Source: Silene latifolia
Taxonomy: Eukaryota; Streptophyta; Magnoliopsida; Caryophyllales; Caryophyllaceae
Direction: 5' to 3'
NCBI RefSeq assembly: GCF_048544455.1
Contig: NC_133526.1
Location: 9,626,001-9,690,000, forward strand
DNA: 64,000 nucleotides
The position numbers and the translations under genes are program-made. Within the stretch, counting starts at the first letter, position 1. Each line of letters opens with the position of its first letter. Under the pieces are notes generated by a model. That model was not told the DNA's origin, made no database searches, and saw only the letters and a list, made by a program, of their open reading frames with translations. Below, in pieces: positions 57,212 through 64,000 of this stretch.

Positions 57212-60200
57212 ATTTTTTTTTTTTTTTTTTTTTTTGGGGGAAAAAATACTTATATTAAATCAATTTCCGCTAGTGCCAAAATAGCACCCGGATAATTTTC
57301 AACATACACCACTTCCGTATTAGCTGATGAACATAATCTAGCCGCATGGTGCGCAACCGTATTCCCACCCCGTCTAACATGCGAAAACAAACACGACGAA
57401 AACAAAGAAACAAAAGAGCAAATATCAGAAATACAAAGACCAGTCGGATTCCTTGAGAAACTCCTCTTCTTAGCAGCATTGATAACTCCCAGCGCATCAC
57501 TCTCCACCACAACATTCTCCCAGCCACCTTGCCTCGCCAACTCTAGGCCAAAACTGACCGCCTTTGCTTCTGCCACCTCCGGAGTCCACCCTCCTCGCTC
57601 CCTACGACACCCAACCATCAAAACCTCCCCGAGAGCATTCCTTAGAATCCTTACCACTGCCCCCAAACCCACCTCTCCGTCATCAAACACTGCCGCATCC
57701 GTATTAATCTTCACTCTCCCTTGGGATGGCCGCACCCAGGCATCATTCGGATGGTGCCCCTGCTCATTACGACTTCCTCTACCTTCCAGCGTAAAAGTGG
57801 AGTAGTCTTCCACCATTCTAATGAAACCCGTCAAGACAAGGATGTGGTTAGGCGTATCTCCTTCAAACACCCGTGCATTTCGCATATACCACACCGCCCA
57901 TACCATAGCCAAATACCTTCGCAACTCCGGCCTATCCAACCTCTCCCACACCCACACCAACCACTGAACACCCGACTCCCTTGGCGCTTCACTATTAAGG
58001 ACGGCAAACTCACTGCTCTCCCACACAGCTCTTACCCACTCGCACTCCAGAAAGGCATGGATGACGGTCTCCTCTGCCACCCCACACACGCCGCAAATTG
58101 GGTCAGGGGCACAGTGGCGGTGGGCCAAATTAGCTTTCACTCCTAGCAGATTTGCACTTACCCTCCACACGAAATGAGCCAGTTTTGGTGGGACTTGAAG
58201 CTTCCAAATCCGCTGCCACCAGCTAGTAACCCCATCCCCCACATTGAGGTTCGCAACCGGAGAGTAAGATTGTTTCCCGAACCAATAGCCCGACCTAACG
58301 GAGTAGGACCCATATTTATTCGGCCACCAATAGATTTGATCATCCGTCTCTCCCCGGCTTAAAGGCAGGCTTAGGATTGCTTTAGCTTCTTCCGGCAAAA
58401 ACAGCTCATTGATATAGTCTACCTTCCAAACCGCCCTTTCGCCATCAATTAGCTCATCCACTGTCATTCCCGGATCCGCTTCGATATTTGGAGCTAGGAA
58501 TTTCGTACCTCCTTCGCCAGGGACCCAAGCATCCTCCCACACCTTAACCATTCGGCCACTCCCTATCCTCCACCTTATGCCATCCAAAATCAGCGGCTTG
58601 GCATTCCACATACTTCGCCACGTAAAGCTCGGGTCAAAACCACGCCTAGCTTCCAGAACCGTGTTGTTTTTAAAGTATCTTGCTTTAAGCACCCGACTCA
58701 CCAACGATTCCGGGAAAACCATCAACCGCCATACTTGTTTAGCAAGTAGTGCTTGGTTAAAGACCCGCATATCCCGAAACCCCATTCCTCCAAGACTTTT
58801 CGGCTGGCACATCTTATCCCACGCCCACCAATGCAGCTTCCTCTCCCCCGCCTTCGAACCCCACCAGAAACGGGCCATCACCGAATGCATCTCCTCAATA
58901 ATTCCCTCCGGAATGGCGAATAGGCTCATCATGTAAGTTGGAATAGCCTGGGCAATGGCTTTAATCACTGTCTCCTTTCCCGGAAAGGAGAGCATGCGCT
59001 CCTTCCACCCCTGCATTTTCTTCCACATACGGTCCTTCAACCCCGCAAAAATAGCTTTCTTCGACTTACCAATGATAGTTGGGAGACCCAGGTACTTCTC
59101 ATAACGCTCCACCTCACGCACACCAAGGGTACTAATGATATTATTCCTGCATTGTATCGTCACCTTTTTGCTAAAAAATACCTCTGACTTAGCATAATTA
59201 ATTTTCTGCCCTGATGCTCTCTCGTATTGGCTGATAATATCAGCTATGGCAGAGCATTCCCTAACATTTGCTCGCGCAAAAAGGATACAATCGTCCGCAA
59301 AGAATAAGTGGGACACCCTCGGCGCCTCCCTGCACACCCGAAAGCCATGAATACGACCCTCTTCCGCTGCCCTCCTAATCATCAAAGAGAAAGCATCAGC
59401 ACATAAGAGAAAAAGGTAAGGTGATATCGGGTCCCCTTGCCTCAATTCCCGACTCGGAGTCACGCTATCTGAGGCCTTACCATTAACCAGGAAAGCATGT
59501 GAGACCGTGGACACACAGGACATTACCCGTCTCCGCCAATGCACCGAGAACCCCATCTGCCGCATCACCACGTCAAGAAACCCCCACTCCACTTTGTCGT
59601 AGGCCTTACTCATATCTAATTTAAGAGCCACACTCCCAGCCCGTCCCTCCCCCCTCGCTTCATCGCATGGAAAGATTCAAACGCAATTAAGACATTATCC
59701 GTTATAAGCCTCCCCGGTGTAAAGGCGCTTTGGTTTTCCGAGATAACCTCATTCAAACACCCCTTCAACCTATTAGCTAATGTTTTAGAGATTATTTTAT
59801 AGAGCACGTTACACAAGCTAATAGGTCTATACTCCGTAATTCTTCGTGATTCGGAACACTTCGGTATAAGCACCACATTAGTTCTATTTACCTCCGTCAG
59901 ACTTGTCCTCCCTACCCACCAATCCCGCACAAAAGCACACACATTCCTTCCCACCACATCCCAGTAACGTTGGTAAAAAAGAGTCGTCATCCCGTCAGGG
60001 CCAGGCGCCTTTTGGGGGTGCATCTGGAACAAGGCTTCTTTAATCTCCTCATCGCTCACATCCTTATCAAAAACCACATTCATCTCCGGGGTTATAACCT
60101 CATCCATAGCAGCCGCTACATTCTCCATGTTAGCCGGATTACTCGACTCAAATAAACCCCCGAAATAATTCTCAATCACCCCTCTCACCTCTTCCTCTTT

Positions 60201-62825
60201 ATCCCTCCACCGACCCTCATCATCCTCAAGACCCACAATTTTGTTTCTCTTCCTCCGCTGCTTCGCTTTGTGATGGAAATAAGAAGTGTTCTTGTCTCCA
60301 TCCTTCAGCTCCAACCTTCTCGCCCTCGTATACCAGTACGACTCCACCTGGTATCGTAGCTGCTCGATTTCCTTAACCACCTCCCGGCAATGGGCCAGCA
60401 TGTCCCCCGACGGGGGTCGTCTTTGCCACCGCCCCAACTCCTCCTCCTTCTCCTTAAGCCTCCTCTTAACGTCACCGAACTGGACCTTAGCCCAACTCTT
60501 TAGCTCCCCTGCCACTCGTTGCGCCTTCTCTTCCACCCCTCCAATTCCCTCCCTCTCACACGCCTCTTTCACCACCCTTACACACTCTTCCTCCGCCGCC
60601 CAAAATGGTTCAAACTTGAACCCCCGGTAACCCCCCACTCGCTCTCCCCTCACCACCTCCTGTGACAGCAACAAAGCCGCGTGATCTGACGCGTACAGCG
60701 GGTAAGTACGCACCACTGACCCAGGGAAGGATGAGCACCACTCCTCGGTTGCAATAACCCTATCCAACCTTTCCCTCACAAAAGTGGACACCTGCAACCC
60801 CCTTTGCCACGTAAATTTATTCCCTTTATACCCCAAATCCCGAAAACCACACACATCCATCGTCTCACGGAAGGCATCCATCATCCTCTCACTCCTCACA
60901 CTACCCCCCTCCTTCTCATGAGGACTCCGAATTTCATTAAAGTCGCCAAAGAGAACCAGCGGGACAGTACACGACTCACGTATCCTCAGAAGCAAGCTCC
61001 ATGTCTTGTGTTTATTTTCGGTCTCGGGCCAACCATAGATACCAGCCGCTCTCCAACTAACCTCCCCGTTTGCATCCTTCACATCCACCAACACATGATT
61101 TTTATCATACACTACCAACTCCGCATTAATATCCTTCCACCAGAATCCTAACCCCCCAGACCTTCCACGACTTCCCATACACAAACCAGACGAAAAACCA
61201 CATTTACTCCTAATTCTATACAACTCCGACGCACTAATCATCGTCTCCATAACAAAGACGATGTTCGGGCCCTCCCTCCAGCACCAGTCGCTGAGGGTTC
61301 CCACTGTCAGGGGATTGCCCAACCCCTGACAGTTCCAGCTAAATATTTTCATTGTTGTTCGCGGTGTCGGTCTTCGCCGACATCCGCTACTTCCATGTTA
61401 GATGATTCATCAACCAAACCTTCACACCACCTTTTACTCCTCTCCCCGGGACCCAGCTGATCAGTGTTCCATACTTCCCCATCCCCACTTCTCTTCAGCC
61501 CCCCTGAACCCCCACTTACTTGCACACCTCTACCACCCTCCTCGTTACTGATCACCCCTTTCTTAACCTTCAGCTTTCGTCTAGTCTCTTGCCCACTCGC
61601 CGCTTCCCTCGCCTTCTCCCCTCCATCCACGGAGGCATTACCTTCTTCTGCCACCTGCGTACATCTTCTCGCCCCCCCCCATCCACAGCACTCCTCTTAG
61701 CAGCACATGTCGGACTGCCCATTTCCTTTTGATCAGATTGCCTGGCTATCGAGACACCCCTCAACATCTCCACCATCTTGCTCAACTCTTCCTCCTCCAC
61801 ATGACCCACCTCCTCAGTCTCTTTGAATAATTTTTTCGCACAACTCCCATCCTCCTCCATACCTCTTTGCGAAACCCTGGCCACCTTCCAAAGGGATGCC
61901 CTCAGCCAATCACCAAACTTTATGCCCTCCCCCACCGGTCCCTTCCTCTCACCACAGTCCTTTTCCCCATGACCGACATGCCCACAAACATAGCAATAAA
62001 TGGGAAGACTCTCATAAGAAACCCTAACCTTCCACTGCTTCCCATTCCTCATCCTCATCGTTATCGAATCCACTAAAGCTTTACGTACGTCAATAACTAC
62101 TTTAATGCGCATAGATCTGTTAATCGACGGGTTTACCGAATTATTAACTTCCACAAAGGTCCCAATAGAGTTTCCAATATTAATAGCATTCTCCAAATTT
62201 AGCCGCCCCACAATAGGGAGATCATAAACCCTCACCCAAATTGGAGAAAAAAAACAAGGGTACCTCATTCGGAATCATGTCATCACGAAGATCCGCCATG
62301 ATAAGCACATTCCTATCAAAGTGCCAGGGTTGCTCCTCCAAAACCCGCTGCTTGTCCGCCATACTATTGAACTTGAAAGTGACCAACTTCTTCTGCTTGT
62401 CCACAACCTCCCCAACCACCCCTTCCTTCGTCTTCCATCCGTTGCACATTGTATCAATAAAAGCCTTCATGTTAACGTGCTGTTCGGTCCAAAGACGTCC
62501 TACTACACACAGCTGCGCAGCCGGTTCCTTTTCCTCATCTTCCACAACCCATTCTAATTCTATATTCCTCTCCGTCCCATCCTCCACCCCCCTTGTACCA
62601 CCAAAGTATCAGATTGGTTTAGATCTACGTCCCTGCTTGAAGACGCCATTAAAGAAGCCCTACCCACGAAACACTACTCTCGAAGAGAAAGTTGCCACAT
62701 AAATCTAGAGAATAAAAGAGAATAAAACGAGGAAAAACGAAGAAAGAACCTGCAGAAAGCAGGCAAAACCTAGGATTGTCAAACACTAGGGGCGGGCCCT
62801 CCCAAGGAAAACCTAGAGGGAACTC
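57212..62825 (-). mobile_element. Nearly intact L1-type LINE with RNase H
   Basis: Oriented on the - strand, with its A-tail at 57212-57235. ORF1 (about 62587-61349) has the plant LINE gag-like domain (DUF4283-type) and a CCHC knuckle (CYVCGHVGHGEKDC). ORF2 starts at 61352; its ATGA overlaps the ORF1 stop. ORF2 has an AP-endonuclease (MKIFSWNCQGLGNP, VLFGDFNEIRSP), reverse transcriptase (QKAPGPDGMTTLFYQ, LDMSKAYDKVEW, LRQGDPISPYLF, FFADDCILFA), a zinc-finger-like region and a C-terminal RNase H (KINTDAAVFDDG, EAKAVSFGLELA, ESDALGVINAA). Three frameshifts are seen, all in mononucleotide runs: A8 at 62247, C9 at 61672 and C6 at 59649. It is very young by appearance. The 5' boundary is approximate. 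Confidence 0.93.
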
Positions 62826-63009
62826 CTACTTGTCTCTCTAGTTAACTGTCAGTCCTTTTAAATGTGTAAATTGTCATCTAGTGAGGATCGAACCCATGAC
62901 CTCTTGGTTGGAGTACCCTCACTATTACCACTATGACACATTCATCTTGTTTTTAAAGGGGTGCAACACGAGGCCTTCCCAGTAGTCCTGAGTTACTAAA
63001 TCCCGTTGA
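62826..63009 (-). other. tRNA-like stretch at the 5' side of the L1
   Basis: On the - strand, GTGTCATAGTGGTAATAGTG and GGTTCGATCC are spaced like pol III A and B boxes, but the sequence does not fold as a tRNA. It may be a SINE head or an upstream part of the LINE. Confidence 0.4.
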
Positions 63010-63065
63010 TTTTTTTGGCGGGATCTTTTCGAATTCTTTCCCCTTTGTTCTCGTTATCAATACTA
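63010..63065 (+). repeat. Second copy of the JmjC promoter segment (downstream part)
   Basis: TTTTTGGCGGGATCTTTTCG and GTTCTCGTTA match 40612-40663. Similarity stops at about 63065, before any start codon equivalent. Confidence 0.8.
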
Positions 63066-64000
63066 TATATTAATTCCAGAAACCAAGGGACTTCAATGTA
63101 ATTAAAGTAAGTTATACAAATTAATTATACTATATAGTTTTAAATCACTAGCACCGTGTGATGGACCCGATTAAGGGATCTCAATGCAAATATTATATAG
63201 TTTGGTTAAAATTAAATTATATAGAAGTTTGGTAATTTTCCTAAATATTTGTAGGAGACTAAAACATGGTCAATTTCCTTAAAATAAACCAATTAATTAA
63301 GATGATCAATTTCCTTAAAAGAAAATAATTAATTAAGATGGTCAATTTCAATGATACTAAGAGAAAGAAGATGCTTGGTAATTTTCCAAAATATTTATAG
63401 AAAACTAGAAGATGGTCAATTTCCTTAAAATAAAATAATTAATTAGTATCAACATGCACACTTATGGTATTAATTATTATCATCATAAAATTATATATTA
63501 AATTTAAAATTTATGCAATTTTATTAAGCTTTATAGTTTATTAGATGTATTAATTATTTGGGTTATTTAATGAGAATAATCCAAATTAAGCCCTATCTTC
63601 CCCATTTAATCCAACCTATTGATTATCCTATATTAATCTAATCTTTCCTATCATTTAACTTATTTTACACCCGTCTTAATTTTGACCGGTTACAACCTGT
63701 TAACCTCTATTATTATCAGGTTTTTCATCTTTATTGAACATTAACCCCTTCTTCTTCTTTTTCCATTACTCACCTTCTTCTTCGCTCTATCTCATGCCAA
63801 GCCTCAAGCCACCACCAAACGACCACCACCTCGCTGATGCGCCATCCACCCCTCAGGTTCTTCATCCTTCGACCAGGTACACTTAAACCAGCCCCTTCAG
63901 GTCAGCCTCGTCGCTTACTGATACGACCGACTCTTCATTATGACCTCCATCGTCGCTCCCTGATACGACATTGCCATCTCCGGCCACATTCACCAAAACC
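63066..64000. other. AT-rich end of window with a direct repeat
   Basis: A block TTGGTAATTTTCC...ATGGTCAATTTCCTTAAAAT occurs at 63228-63300 and again at 63378-63445, with a partial unit between (period about 150 bp). No gene is seen; the last 200 bases become CCACC-rich. Confidence 0.55.

Noticed and set aside
57479-62702. Long + strand frames opposite the L1
   Set aside because: Shadows of ORF1 and ORF2; they have no family features.
62880-62950. Possible tRNA gene
   Set aside because: Only A/B-box-like words are present; acceptor and anticodon stems do not pair.
56041-64000. A second JmjC gene in the window
   Set aside because: Only promoter-like blocks are duplicated; no JmjC coding sequence was found after 55532.

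Overview
The window is nuclear DNA from a flowering plant. The protein-coding genes are split by many GT-AG introns, are spaced kilobases apart and sit in AT-rich sequence full of transposons. Their products (a chloroplast DnaJ-ferredoxin, a plant-type nicotinamidase, a mitochondrial succinyl-CoA ligase subunit, plant serine carboxypeptidase-like proteins and a plant RING/JmjC protein) are those of a eudicot. The SINE and RTE tails remind me of core Caryophyllales, but that placement is inference only.

Layout. Positions 1-8.6 kb are gene-poor: one Helitron, two hAT-type elements and a decayed RTE LINE. Positions 8.7-17.0 kb hold two tandem serine carboxypeptidase-like genes on the + strand, SCPL34-type. 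The first has no recognisable exon 1. The second is complete with ten exons. At 17.2-17.9 kb is a single-exon nicotinamidase (-). At 19.2-27.1 kb is the seven-exon succinyl-CoA ligase alpha subunit (-), whose last intron carries one Mutator-like element nested inside another. At 29.3-31.7 kb is a four-exon chloroplast J-domain/ferredoxin protein (+). At 32.4-34.4 kb is the two-exon U5 snRNP protein DIM1/YLS8 (-). From memory, the set SCPL, nicotinamidase, DnaJ-ferredoxin, succinyl-CoA ligase alpha and YLS8 matches gene neighbours on Arabidopsis chromosome 5 that are split between the duplicated At5g23 and At5g08 segments. The window would then preserve the unsplit ancestral block.

Positions 34.5-40 kb are a transposon nursery: an ATTACACTT-rich array, a 384-bp Mutator-like MITE, two nested Helitrons, Stowaway and Tourist-like MITEs, and a small copia gag fossil. 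At 40.75-55.53 kb is a 12-exon JmjC histone demethylase of the KDM3/JMJ25-IBM1 type (+). Its 8.7-kb intron 7 splits the catalytic domain and contains a TIR element, an L1 fragment and a Ty3/gypsy fossil. Positions 56.7-63.1 kb look like a second copy of this gene's promoter, split by a nearly intact L1 LINE with RNase H (57.2-62.8 kb, -). Positions 63.1-64.0 kb are unannotated AT-rich sequence with a direct repeat.

The host genes do not form an operon-like pathway. They are independent housekeeping genes linked by conserved neighbourhood. Exon boundaries were chosen by reading frame, splice signals and, for the two carboxypeptidases, by exon lengths that match exactly between copies.
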